Below are positions 35,771 to 46,800 of a stretch of 64,000 nt of DNA, piece by piece. Location: assembly GCA_030549775.1 (NCBI GenBank), contig CM060173.1, forward strand, positions 32,544,110-32,608,109, in the 5' to 3' direction. Position numbers and translations under genes: made by a program. How positions within the stretch are numbered: the first letter of the stretch is position 1; every line of letters begins with the position of its first letter. The notes beneath the pieces are model-generated. The model was not told where the DNA came from, searched no databases, and saw nothing but the letters and a program-made list of their open reading frames with translations. This stretch comes from Tamarix chinensis. Taxonomy: Eukaryota > Streptophyta > Magnoliopsida > Caryophyllales > Tamaricaceae.

Positions 35771-38741
35771 AAATTGATATAATAATGAAAATTTATTGTG
35801 TTGATGGAAGTGAGATAAGTGTTATTATGTGGGCCTGATTTATGATTGGTTAAATCCTTAAATAAAATATTAATCACTTAAAGTGAAAGATCTTGAGTTG
35901 GGACTTGTATCACTCGGGGTAGCTATCCGAGTTAAGTTTGGTATACACTTGGTACTATTATGGTGTTTTTCTATTCTATGATCCCAGGTGCCTTACAAGG
36001 TCCGGAGAAGCCCTCTTCTACTCTATAGGTGTCTCGATATATTTCGGCCCTATAGGGGAAATGCATACTTAAGTGATTAGGTATCCTATTTATTGGTGGT
36101 CTGATTACGTTTTTGGGTGGGCTAGCTAGGGCTAGTACCGTTCGAGTACTAGATTAGTTATTACGATCTCTTTGAGTCTCTGTCCTCAATATAATATAAT
36201 CAAATGGTGGTGATCATAATAAAGAAATATAATAATGAATTATTCTCAATCACTTATGAAATTTATATTTCTATTTCCTATGCATGCCTCTTGGTTGTCT
36301 CTCTTACATTAGTGTTGCCATATGGCGCAATTGGGCCTTGTGTGCAAGATGATACTTTCTATGGTAGTGTGTATTACTTAGCATGCGAGCATGATTTTCC
36401 TGTACTCTTGTGCCCTATGTCTTGTCATCTCTAGTCATGTATTTATAAGTATGAATCTATGACCCCATGCTTTATTGTGTGTATCACATGTATAAATCAA
36501 GTCTCAGTTATTATATGAGTAGAATGGTGTATGTATCGCATGTATAATCGAGCATGAGTTATTATATGAGTATAATGGTGGATGTATCGCATGTGTAATT
36601 GAGCATGAGTTATTGTATGAGTGGAATAGTATATATATCACATGTATAATTAAGTATGAGTATTGTAAGCTAAAGAATGCCATATCTTAGGTGTATCATG
36701 TTTTCTTCCATGAGTTAGGTATTCATGATTTACTCAGTACTAGACTCGTACTGATACTAACTTGGTTGAATGGGTCCTATGACGATCCACTGATGGTGGG
36801 GAGCAGACCTCTTGTACAAGTTTGAGATCAGATATTATTTTTGAGTTAACTGATTGGCTTGAGAGAGTAGGCAATCCTAAGTTTATCCCTCGGGATTTAT
36901 TTTTATTTGGATCTATTTTTGAAAGTTTCATGTGTTTTATTAAATTTTCAAGGATGTTGTAATTGAATTTTAATTCACATTACTTTGATAAGCTTGTAAA
37001 AATTTAGGATTATTTCACAGGTTTCCATTGATTTATTCAGCAATGATTTTGTTTAGTGAAATTGTTCACTTGCCATCTGCATGTGGATATCTCCTTGTGA
37101 GAGTTTATCCTCACTGCATAGAGGTTGGTTAAATATTGTTGGATAGGTGTTAGCCTTGCATCTATCATGAGATAGATTGTAGACATTTATATTGTATTAG
37201 GTGTAGCAGTAATATTCCCCAAATCCTATTTTAGCTTCTGTATTATTCTTTTAAATGAAATTTCTCAATAGTAAAATTTGGGGGTGTTAAAAATAAATCC
37301 ATGATATAACTATATTTCACACCAATGGTTTTTCCACATAAAATGACATTACTGCTTAATCATTACTTACTTATTTTCTATCATATAATATCAACCACAT
37401 TATATTATAGCATTTAAAGCATGCATTTAATCATATAATCACAATATCATGATGATACACATAGTTATATAAGCATTTAACACAAAATCCTAAACAATGG
37501 CGAGTATCCTTACAAAAATGACTCTGGCCTCTAAGCACGCAAATCCTATTATGCCTCTTCTAGAACCAAGGAAATCACCTAATAAATCATAATAAAACAC
37601 CATTAGTATTAGACTATATACTTAAGGTGATGTTGAGGAAATGGAAGGGTGAAATAAGGGAGAAAAACAAAAACAAACCTTAAGGACAACTTGTGCAACC
37701 AAAGATAGGAGGGACGATAAATTTATGTCAAGCCAAGGGGTGGTAGGAACAACACAAGATGTTGTCAAGCCAAGGAGTCGAAGGGTGGAGGGAAGAAACG
37801 ATAGGATAGGCTAAAGGAGGGTGGTGGGCACCGATCGTTTTAGCCAAAGAAAGGTGGTGTGGTGTTTGGTTGTTGAGGTCGAGTGATGATGGTGTGGTTT
37901 GGTGAAGCTACAGAAGAAGAGGGAGGTGGGCTTAGGTATAATTTACCGAAGGGAAGGTGTGGGTGCATGTTGTTGTTGTCGTAACCAAGGAAGAAAATGA
38001 AGGGGTAGGCTGTAGGTAAAACTACTAAAGAGGAGGGGATATGGTTCGGTGGTTGTTGCCATATACAAGGAGGAAGAAAAAGGAAGGGGTTGCAATGGGT
38101 TTGGCCAATGATGGAGGAGTTGTGGTGCAGTGGATTTGGCAATTGGTTGTGGGGGTTTTCAGTGCAAGTTGATGTAGGTGGTGGAGTTGTCTTGGTTGGG
38201 CTCGCCGGTGGGGGGTTCTGAGGTTTTTTTCACATCAGCAAGGAAGAGGTGAAGGAGGAAGACGATTGTGGTATTTATGGAGAAAAAAAAAGGGAGAGAA
38301 GAGAAGGTTGTTGGAGAATTTATTGTTGGGTTTATATATACATACACATGCACAAAGATTGGGGTTACAGTCGGCCAAATATTTTAACCTAAACCCTTAA
38401 GATAAGGAGGGGAAAGTTGATAGGGGTAGAAGGTAGGCTTGGTAGGGGGAGTTGTGCACTCAAGGGGAAGGGAAGAGAATAGGAGAAAAATATGAGGGAA
38501 AGGAGAAGAAAAGAAGAAAGGAGAAAATGGAGATGGTATGGGTTTATATTTAAGTTTAGGTTAAAAAAAAATTAGGTTAGGATATTAAGATAAATTAATT
38601 AAATGATCATTCAAAATTAGGTTTAGGTTAGGAAAGATATTAATAACCCGAAAATAAAAAGTAGGGTTAGGATAAGATTTATGATTAGAGAGTTAGGGTA
38701 AGATAGAAAAATAAATTTCTCGACGTTAGATTTAGGTTACA

Positions 38742-40100
38742 ATATGAATTACCCATGAAAATGATAGTTGTTATGAAATGTACCAAGATAAAACTCACAT
38801 CAATAGATTAAGGTATGCATAGTACATGAGATTACATGCTAAAAGAAATATTATGTATGCATAAACTACTCATGATGTGATATGAGAGCTTATATATAGT
38901 TGATCACGTAATTCCATTTATTTAATCACATTGAAATCAAGAACTCTATTATTCATAATTGGTAGAATGGTATCATGGCGAAAAGCTCCTTATAGGGTAT
39001 AATGCTCCTAAGAACTACTATTAATAGCCTATGTAACGGAATATTGCATATAGCTCTTTTAAGGGAAACACAATCTTGGAGACAACATAGACTCTTAATC
39101 ATTAAGTATGCTTGCATCTTATAAGATTGTGGAAGAGGCAATATAGAGTAAATCTAGAGTTTCTCTGGTTATCACAACAAACATGATAACACATGTACCA
39201 CAACAACCCAATAAAAGATAAGATGATAAATCTCAGTCTTAACTCACATGATCTTCCACTTTGATCATTAATGTCTTATTATCCATTTAATCAACACTTA
39301 ATAAGGAACCACTTACTTCACTTGGTAAGTTAAAATCACTTATCACTTCTTACCACTTATTACTTATCACTTGAATTCATTCCAACAATTTTATAATTGT
39401 TATATACTTATAATTATGCTACGGTCGATCAAAGAAAAATATCTCACAACAGCTAGGAGAATTAAGCAATTGACATAGATACAAATAAGGGCAAACAAGG
39501 TGCACTCTTTTTGAAAATAAAATTTTTAATCACCTATTTAGACATTCTATCACTACATTATGTATGTATGTATGTATGTATATTTTTTCTTTTTTAGTTT
39601 AATATAAAATGACCAATATATTCTATGATTTTAACACTTAAATTAGCGAGAACTGTTATAAAATGGTGATGTCATGATGTAATGAGTAGTTAAGAATAAT
39701 TCTTTTTTCCTTACAAAGTGGTTAAGTGGTTATTTTAAGATGATAGTTAATTTTTCTTTCTAAAAGAACGGAAGAATATTAGGTCCAATAAAAAAATGGA
39801 CATACATTTTAGTTTTACGCAGATTAAAAACTATAATTGAATGTTATTGGAATATAAAATATAAACATGATTTTTTCTCTCTCAATTGTATCCTTAGTAT
39901 AGTAGAGAACTAATTCATTAATCTATTATTCACAATGCAATAAGTTTATAATTTGAGATATTAATTTCATAGTATTAATAGTCTGAAGTGTCCCTGTTCT
40001 AGTGTCGCTTGTCCTCCATGGCTCCATCGTTCAAAGTTGAAACTTTTAAGTTTCCAATTCTCTTTTAACTATGACAAATGGCGATATTAGCATCTCCATA
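38742..40100. other. Unassigned region with degenerate LTR-like sequence
   Basis: 38930-39300 includes ggtagaatggtatcatggcgaaaagctcctt and cttaactcacatgatcttccactttgatcatta, the latter matching phrases near 27480 in the minus-strand LTR, so part of this is probably another decayed minus-strand LTR. A TGTA microsatellite lies at 39561-39580. 39600-40100 is AT-rich with nothing recognised and leads into the AVT6 upstream region. Confidence 0.4.
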
Positions 40101-40113
40101 AAATTAGCAACAC

Positions 40114-40122
40114 TATATAATA
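40114..40122 (+). promoter_or_regulatory. Candidate TATA box of the AVT6 gene
   Basis: TATATAATA lies about 370 bp before the AVT6 start codon, between the last repeat-like sequence and the gene. If used, it implies a long 5' leader of roughly 340 bp. This is a motif match only. Confidence 0.3.
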
Positions 40123-40489
40123 AGGACTTTCAAAGTGTTATAAAACCTAGACGTGATCATGTGAGGGAGTATCGTATTTGGTTTCCAAATAAAGCCTAAG
40201 ACTACGAGAATCTTGACCTGCCTGAACTGAAAAAATTATTTCCACGTCGACATGGATAAGAGCATTTGGATATGACTGTCACGCGACGAACGGAAAACGC
40301 TCACTTCGTAGAAGGAATCCTGATACCCAATTTTTCTTCATTGCTCCAAATAAGTGCAATACGACAACCTTTATTTAAGGTCTAGTCATCTATCAAAATC
40401 TCTCTTTTCTCGAAGTCTTCTCACCCAAACGGCTGTTCGCACCTTTACGTCCGTTTCTACATTCCACGCTTCACAGAATCTCAATTACC

Positions 40490-42668
40490 ATGCCTATAAT
40501 TACAGAGCAAAAGGAGTTCAAGCAACCATCCAAACAAGTACAAAACCATCTGCTCAATGAAAGTTTTCCATTACTGCCCAAATATGGAAAAATCAAGGAA
40601 TTTGACGGCGGGTCATACTGGGGTGCTGTATTCAATCTGTCTTCGACAATCATTGGTGCTGGGATTATGGCACTGCCTGCCGCCATGAAAGTACTAGGAC
40701 TGGGTGTTGGTATAGCACTTATAGTTATTGTGGCTGTTCTATCAGAAGCATCAATTGAGATGCTGTTGAGGTTTAGTAGGGCGAGCAAGGCTAATTCTTA
40801 TGCTAATATGATGGCCTACGCTTTTGGAAGAGTTGGGAAGACTCTTGTTCAAGTTTGTATCTTGGTTAATAATATTGGCATCCTTGTTGTTTATATGATC
40901 ATCATAGGTAATAATCAGATGCTCTCTATTTTATATAAGACATTTATTCTTATTCATGATTATCTGAGTTCATGTGTCGTTTGATTGAATTAATATAGGC
41001 GATGTGTTATCGGGGACTTCAAGTGGGCTACACCATGCTGGTTTGCTGGAATTGTGGTTTGGAGAGCATTGGTGGAATGCAAGAACATTTGTAATGCTTA
41101 TCACCTCCCTTCTTGTGTTTGCTCCATTAGCTTGTTTTAAGCGCATTGGTAAATTTCTTTTTTGTCTTTGGGAATCAAGTTACTCAAGTTTGAGCATTTT
41201 ATTCATTAACATCTGTCTCTGAACCTTTTCTTCTGTAGCTTGAATTGTTAGTGCTTGCTAATATATTGAACTGTCTCTGTATGCTTTCTGGGCTTCTAAG
41301 TTTGGTCTTTCATCTACATGGCTGTTGTACTTTCATTCTCCTTGGCACCTCTAAATAATTTGAGTTGGTATCCATGATGCCTTAGGAATTAGATGGCATG
41401 TTTCCATGAAATCAATCCTTAAGGGAGGATTAAGGTTTTGAGATACTATGTTGCTTTGAGCAAGAGTATTAAGGATAAATACATATGCCTTACCATTGAC
41501 CTGCCTACGTAGATTGCCCATGAGCTAAGCTGCACCTGCAGCTGCTTGCCTCTGTGTTGAAGCTGACCTGTGTCTTTATATGCAGATTCTTTGAGATATT
41601 CGTCTGCTTTATCCATTGCTCTAGCATTCGTATTCCTGATAGTTACGGTGGGAATCACAATTGTAAAGCTCATAAATGGTGGACTTTCTATGCCCAGATT
41701 GCTTCCCGACCTCACTGATATCTCATCTGTTTGGAAGTTGTTTACAGTGGTTCCTGTGCTTGTGACAGCTTTTATCTGTCACTACAATGGTATGAAATCT
41801 GTGCCTATACTTTTGTCTTGAATTTTATCATTACAAGTCTGTATATGCTCCATTCAAAATTGCCTTTAATGATTATCAGTCAAAGCTACTTGGAAAAGAT
41901 TAGTAGAATGACCCAGGCTAGCTAAAGACTCGTTTACTTTGCAGTGCATACGATCAACAATGAGCTGGAGGACAGATCCGTGATTCAACGAGTTGTTTGG
42001 ACTTCACTGTCTTTATGCTCGACCATTTATGTCACAATAAGCTTATTCGGGTTCCTTCTATTCGGTGACTTCACTCTTGATGATGTGCTAGCTAACTTTG
42101 ACACGGATCTTGGCATTCCTTACGGTCTTATCCTCAATGGCGTCGTTCGTGTTAGTTATGCCTTACACCTGATGTTGGTTTTTCCTGTAATTTTCTTCCC
42201 ACTTCGGGTCAATTTTGACAATCTCCTCTTCCCGTCTGCTTCACCTCTTGTTTCGGACAATAAAAGGTTTGTGCTGATCAGCATAGGGCTTATCTCCTTG
42301 ATCTTCTTGGGTGCGAACTTTATTCCTAGTATTTGGGATGCTTTCCAGTTTACTGGAGCTACTGCTGCTGTTTGCTTAGGGTTCATATTTCCAGCAGCAA
42401 TTGCTTTGAGGTGAGTTTCCTTCTGGCGCTAGTAGAGGTTTAAGAAGTACCGTTACCGCAGCACTTGATTGCAACCCACCTTTATGCTTCGGTTCATCTT
42501 TTCCGATCTACACTCTCTTAATGTTGTAGGGATCCTGATGGTATAGCAACGCAGAAGGACAAGATCTTGTCGAGCTTCTTGATCGGCATTGCTGTTTTCT
42601 CAAATTTGGTGGCAATATACAGCGATGCGTTTGCGCTGATCAACAGGAATGTGTCTCCGCGTGCATAA
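40490..42668 (+). CDS. AVT6: AVT6-type vacuolar/endomembrane amino-acid transporter
   Basis: There are five coding exons: 40490-40907, 40999-41148, 41586-41789, 41945-42410 and 42530-42668. All introns are GT-AG and join in frame to 458 residues, the usual family length. The protein belongs to the amino acid/auxin permease (SLC38-like) superfamily. After a polar 45-residue N terminus come GAVFNLSSTIIGAGIMALPA (first membrane helix), then about ten more hydrophobic helices. DSLRYSSALSIALAF, FICHYN and FLGANFIPSIWDAFQFTGAT are segments I recognise from plant AVT6 proteins. AVT6 members are thought to export amino acids from the vacuole; substrate is not shown here. Four exon junctions fall inside codons. 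The start follows tcaattacc and precedes a family-like N terminus. Which AVT6 paralogue it is cannot be told. The gene is intact and convergent with RPOT. Confidence 0.93.
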
Positions 42669-43806
42669 TCTTCCATCTTGATAACATAAATTGTATGAAC
42701 TAAATACTGGGATAGATATTACGGAGTATTACATTAAGCAAAATAATACTTTGTGGGTGCTTTCGCAGTAATTTCATAGGCTTTGTATACAACATTCCTC
42801 CTTCCATACGCTTGTTAAGTTGTTATGCCCTCCGCTTTTCAATGAATTTTTCCAAAAAGGGTCCCAAAACTGCTCTTTCATCTTGGCATTTGAACAAAAG
42901 GTCGGTAGATAGACAGATTTTAATGCATCTGTATTTTAACAAAATAATGTTAGTAATCAGATCAAATAGGACGCTATGAGGGAATAGGGCATGCGTACAT
43001 GATGAGGAAAATCCCCTGGTTGATTATAAGATAATCAACTCCTATAAATTTCACCTCTGTTATGGAAAGAATTTCGTATGTTGTACATGATCTGAGTTGA
43101 CGGAACTTCAACTCTACAATTATATGAGATCAAAAAAACATCTCTACATCTTTCACAAAAATCTACCCAAGGGTATGACATGATCAGGAAGCCAACTCTT
43201 CAACCTCCTGTTTATATCAGTTCAACGCAACAAATTACACCGCTTTTTTGAACTGCTGCCCGTCAATATTATTTCTGTGAGGACCTTCTTAGTCCAGGAA
43301 GATGGCAGAAAGAATGTCACTTGCTCTCTGCACCCCTATCTGTTTCGCCCTTTTGCAAAGCCCTTGGGCCCAAACTGGCACACACAAGATACCATTCTAA
43401 TCTTCCATGAACGGTCAGGTATCAGGATAACCAATGCAGTTCATAAACTGTGTTATCCGTTATTATATTCACTTCCACAAGCATAAATATTGGGCCAGTA
43501 AGTTTGGAAGACAATTCTCAAGTCTTCTGTTGTTGAATATATACACAACAGACTGGAGTCTTCACTCTCTTGCGATGCATGGTGCATCAGCTTTCTCCTG
43601 GGACCCTAAACAATCCTGTCCTTCCAAGATCCACGAATGTAGCATTGTCATGGCCAATCTGAAACCTCATGATGACGTGGCGATGGTTGGCATGCCAATG
43701 ATGATCACTGACAAATCTAGTGTATAGTGTAGCATTGCCATGGCCAATCTGGAACCTCATGAAGACTTGGCGATGGTTGGCATGCCAATGATGATCACCG
43801 ACAAAA
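42669..43806. other. Convergent 3' region between AVT6 and RPOT
   Basis: It holds the 3' untranslated regions of both genes. No gene or protein motif was found; frames at 43277-43727 have no recognisable similarity. A 90-bp tandem duplication ends at the RPOT stop codon. Confidence 0.6.
43638..43806. repeat. 90-bp tandem duplication next to the RPOT stop codon
   Basis: The phrase gtagcattg(t/c)catggccaatct starts at 43639 and again at 43729, exactly 90 bp apart. The copies stay alike through ggcatgccaatgatgatcac to gacaaa. The second copy ends within a few bases of the stop codon at 43807-43809, so the RPOT transcript would carry both at the start of its 3' untranslated region. Confidence 0.85.
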
Positions 43807-46800
43807 CTAATTGAAGAAATAAGGAGACTTGAGAACCTCTCTTAAATCAAAGTCTCCACGATCTGGTAGCGGAGGAAACTGTAACTCAGGGAAGGACTTC
43901 TGAAAACTATCCAATAAATTTTCCAGTATAGGCAATTCATAAAGCTCAACGAATTTTTCCCTCAATATTCTGTTCATTTCGTCAACATCACATGCATGGG
44001 TCCAATATGAATCATGCACTCCTATAAATAGAATACAGTTGAGGTATTAGCATTCTTTTTCATATATCGGATACACAGCTGTTTCTAGATTAGCAATAAA
44101 CTTGTGGTGAAAGGGCAATAATAGTACCTGCAAAATTTAAGCCTGCCTTGTTGCAGGCAATAGCAGTCATCATCATATGGGAACCATCGAGGGAGTGGAC
44201 AAAATTTGGAGGAAAGGCAGTTCTTTGCCGCTTGACCATGATCTGCAATGATATAGCGAGGAAAAATTGAATCTCGTCACAGTAGCTCACTTGCATAAAA
44301 AATCAGACACAACTGTATCATCACCAAAGGTACACGTAATTGATGGCTTAATAAGAAATGAAATTTTGAAAATGACGCTACACTTGAAAAGCAAAAGGTA
44401 AACAAAGACACAAGTTCCTCAGCTTTTCATCTGTCATCCTCTGATTTTCCACCTTTTTCCCCACCCTTTTGCAGGTGCTGGAGAGAATGGTGGAGAAGAT
44501 TCTAGTTAATGTTTTCTTAATTATTATTTTTTCACAGTTCTTGGTGTGATAACTCAATCATAGAGAAATGAAAACAAGTCTGGGTTAGGCTACCTTGTCA
44601 GTTTCATGTTGGAGAGTCAGAATCTGCAGTGAAGTCTTGATCTGCATCCAGTTCAAACAGAAGCTTTGGGTAAAAGCTAAAATGCCAGACTACTACTGCC
44701 ACAAATAAGAATTTCCTTGATGCAACTTAAGCATAGAACCATACCAGACGTCTTCCTAATTTCCGGTATGGTTGCACAACAGGTAGCCCAAGAGGGGTCG
44801 TCCATCTCACTGGCTGATTTTCTGAAGCTATGACCTGTATACCGCAAATTTTAAAATTAGTAAGCAAATCTGCAAATATGTAAGCACTCATGTAACACCA
44901 AATAGAAAATGAAATGAAGATATAAAGAAATAAATCAAGCATACAGTAGTTCAGCAAACTGTGAAATCGATTGAACAACTCAGATATTGGGAAAAGAAAG
45001 AGCAATCGACCAATAGCTGGGGAGCAGTTTGGCCAATCAGATAGTAAGCACCTTCGCACAGTCACCAAGCCAACTCATGATGCTTCGTGCTGCTTCAAAC
45101 ATCTCCCCTAAGGCTGTCAAAGTTGTCTGCTCATGCAGAACAAATATAATCAGCAACTCCATAGTAGGTGCAGTGAAATCCCTATTTTTGAATATCAGTC
45201 TGTTTTTGACAACAGAGTCCACATCTAAGGCAAAGATCTCACAAGATATCATGTCACAAACTTGAGGCCAATCATGGAAACTTAAAAGCATGGATAAAAC
45301 CAAGGTTTTGTACGCTTACTTTGGCAGCATAACAGGATGCAGCAAACAGCTCATTATCATCTGCAATGGAACAACGTTCTTTTAGCCTCTTCTTGATCTG
45401 GTCACGAGCGCCGATGTAGGTCACACCATACACCGATGTCATGACTGTCTGCTTAACTAACTTCCGGTCAACCTAAGGATTTCATCACAGCGAAGCCAGC
45501 AGCAAGAAGAAAGAGATGAAACAAAAAGCAGCATTAATCAGATGATTCAGCTCCATTTAATTCTCCCTCCGTATCAAAAAGAAAGACATTCTATTATTAA
45601 ATTTTTGTATCAAAAAGAAAGTAATTTTAAAAAAGTCAAAGCTCACTTTCTATTTTTACCCTCACTTTTTTAAAAAAGTTATATATGCATTAAATGTTTT
45701 GTTAAGGTGTAAATGTAATGTTAAGATTACTTTTATTACTTCCTTAAAAAGTGTGTAAATCGTTAGAATGACTTCCTTTTTTATACAAAGAAAGTAATAC
45801 GCAAAGTTAGCCAGCCAAAAGCTAGTACCATGAAAATTCTGCATACTTTTATGCATAAAACAGATCAAACAAGACACAAGGTACCTGATTGACCAGAAGT
45901 CTAGCACGCAGTGCATCTGGATCTGTTGCAGGATCCTTTTTTGCATCTCTGTGCATGATGTCCAGTACTCTGCAGTGGAGTATCACAGTTAGAAGATCAG
46001 GAGGAGGGTGAAAAAGATGGGGCCTACATAAAAAACGGCCACAGCCACACGCCTTATTTTTTTAAATGTGTGCATATGTTGTCATTCACAATCATAGTAT
46101 TTGGCTTAGCATCTCTTTCCAGAATGAGTATTTGACTTAGCATTTTTTTTTTCAGAATGAGTGAATGTTGTCATACCTAGCAGCAATTCCAGAGTAAACA
46201 TCTGCTGGCTTATCCCCAACAACAAGATTTACTGCAGCTGCACCCAACTAAACCAAAATAATAATAATAAATTCTCATGAATATTATGTAGAAACAATAA
46301 GTAAATGAGTAAATAATAAAATTAAGCAACTCTAGCATGGTTACTCATCTCAGTGTGATGCATAATGCACATAAATACCAAAGGGCTCGTAAAGGTGAGT
46401 ATTTGCAATTCAAGCATCTACGGAGTTTCCCAACAACTTTTTAAGCCCAAAAGGTGGAAGAGTATCATATTTAGAGACCAGAAGATAGAAATAAGTGCAG
46501 CAGTAAACTATTAACAGCTGAACACCCCTAATATGCTGCCATACATATCATAAACATAGAGAAGATGCAATTTTTATAAGCGGCATTCAACGAAGAACAA
46601 GTTACTATTGTTATTTTCCATCATATAACAAAAATCCTATAAAATGATAATGAATGAAGACAGGATTGAAACGCTCTCAAGGAGACTGCAGCAAATTACA
46701 CACATGAAAAATAAATAAATAGACATTACAAGACTTGTCTCTGGTAACAAAACTCTAATTTCATCAAATTCACATACTCTATTCAATTGCATCAAGCTTC

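Larger units (their letters stand above)
32403..37291 (+). mobile_element. Solo LTR, 4.9 kb, Tekay-like family
   Basis: It begins tgtaatacccc and ends aatttgggggtgttaaa (the final tgttaaa probably derives from tgttaca). It is flanked by a 5-bp duplication aataa (32398-32402 and 37292-37296). Host LTR sequence resumes on both sides, so this is a plus-strand insertion into a minus-strand LTR, reduced to one LTR by LTR-LTR recombination. It contains a poly-A/pyrimidine tract (33256-33330), a degenerate array of about 150-bp repeats (33860-34700) and an array of 26-bp repeats (35508-35770). The small frames at 33225-33485 and 36204-36434 are shadows. Confidence 0.8.
26371..38741 (-). mobile_element. 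Minus-strand Tekay-like LTR carrying two nested insertions
   Basis: The left edge tgtaacactccaaattttac is the reverse complement of the LTR end at 10990-11009. Similarity to the 7819-11009 LTR continues, in reverse, through 26371-27611, 31763-32402 and 37297-38741. For example, the cctcttcta...aatcacctaataaatc region (37550-37590) mirrors 9045-9060, and gagagttagggtaagatagaaa near 38690 mirrors 7905-7925. The right edge is placed at ggttaca, 38741. Removing the hAT element and the solo LTR leaves about 3.3 kb, the expected LTR length. Flanking bases (ctact on the left, atatg on the right) do not match, so it is not a clean solo LTR. Cassettes of ccactattat lie at 27000-27450. Confidence 0.75.

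Noticed and set aside
26371..38741. Clean solo LTR at the host level
   Set aside because: After removing nested insertions the flanking five bases (ctact and atatg) do not match, so a solo LTR with target duplication is not supported.
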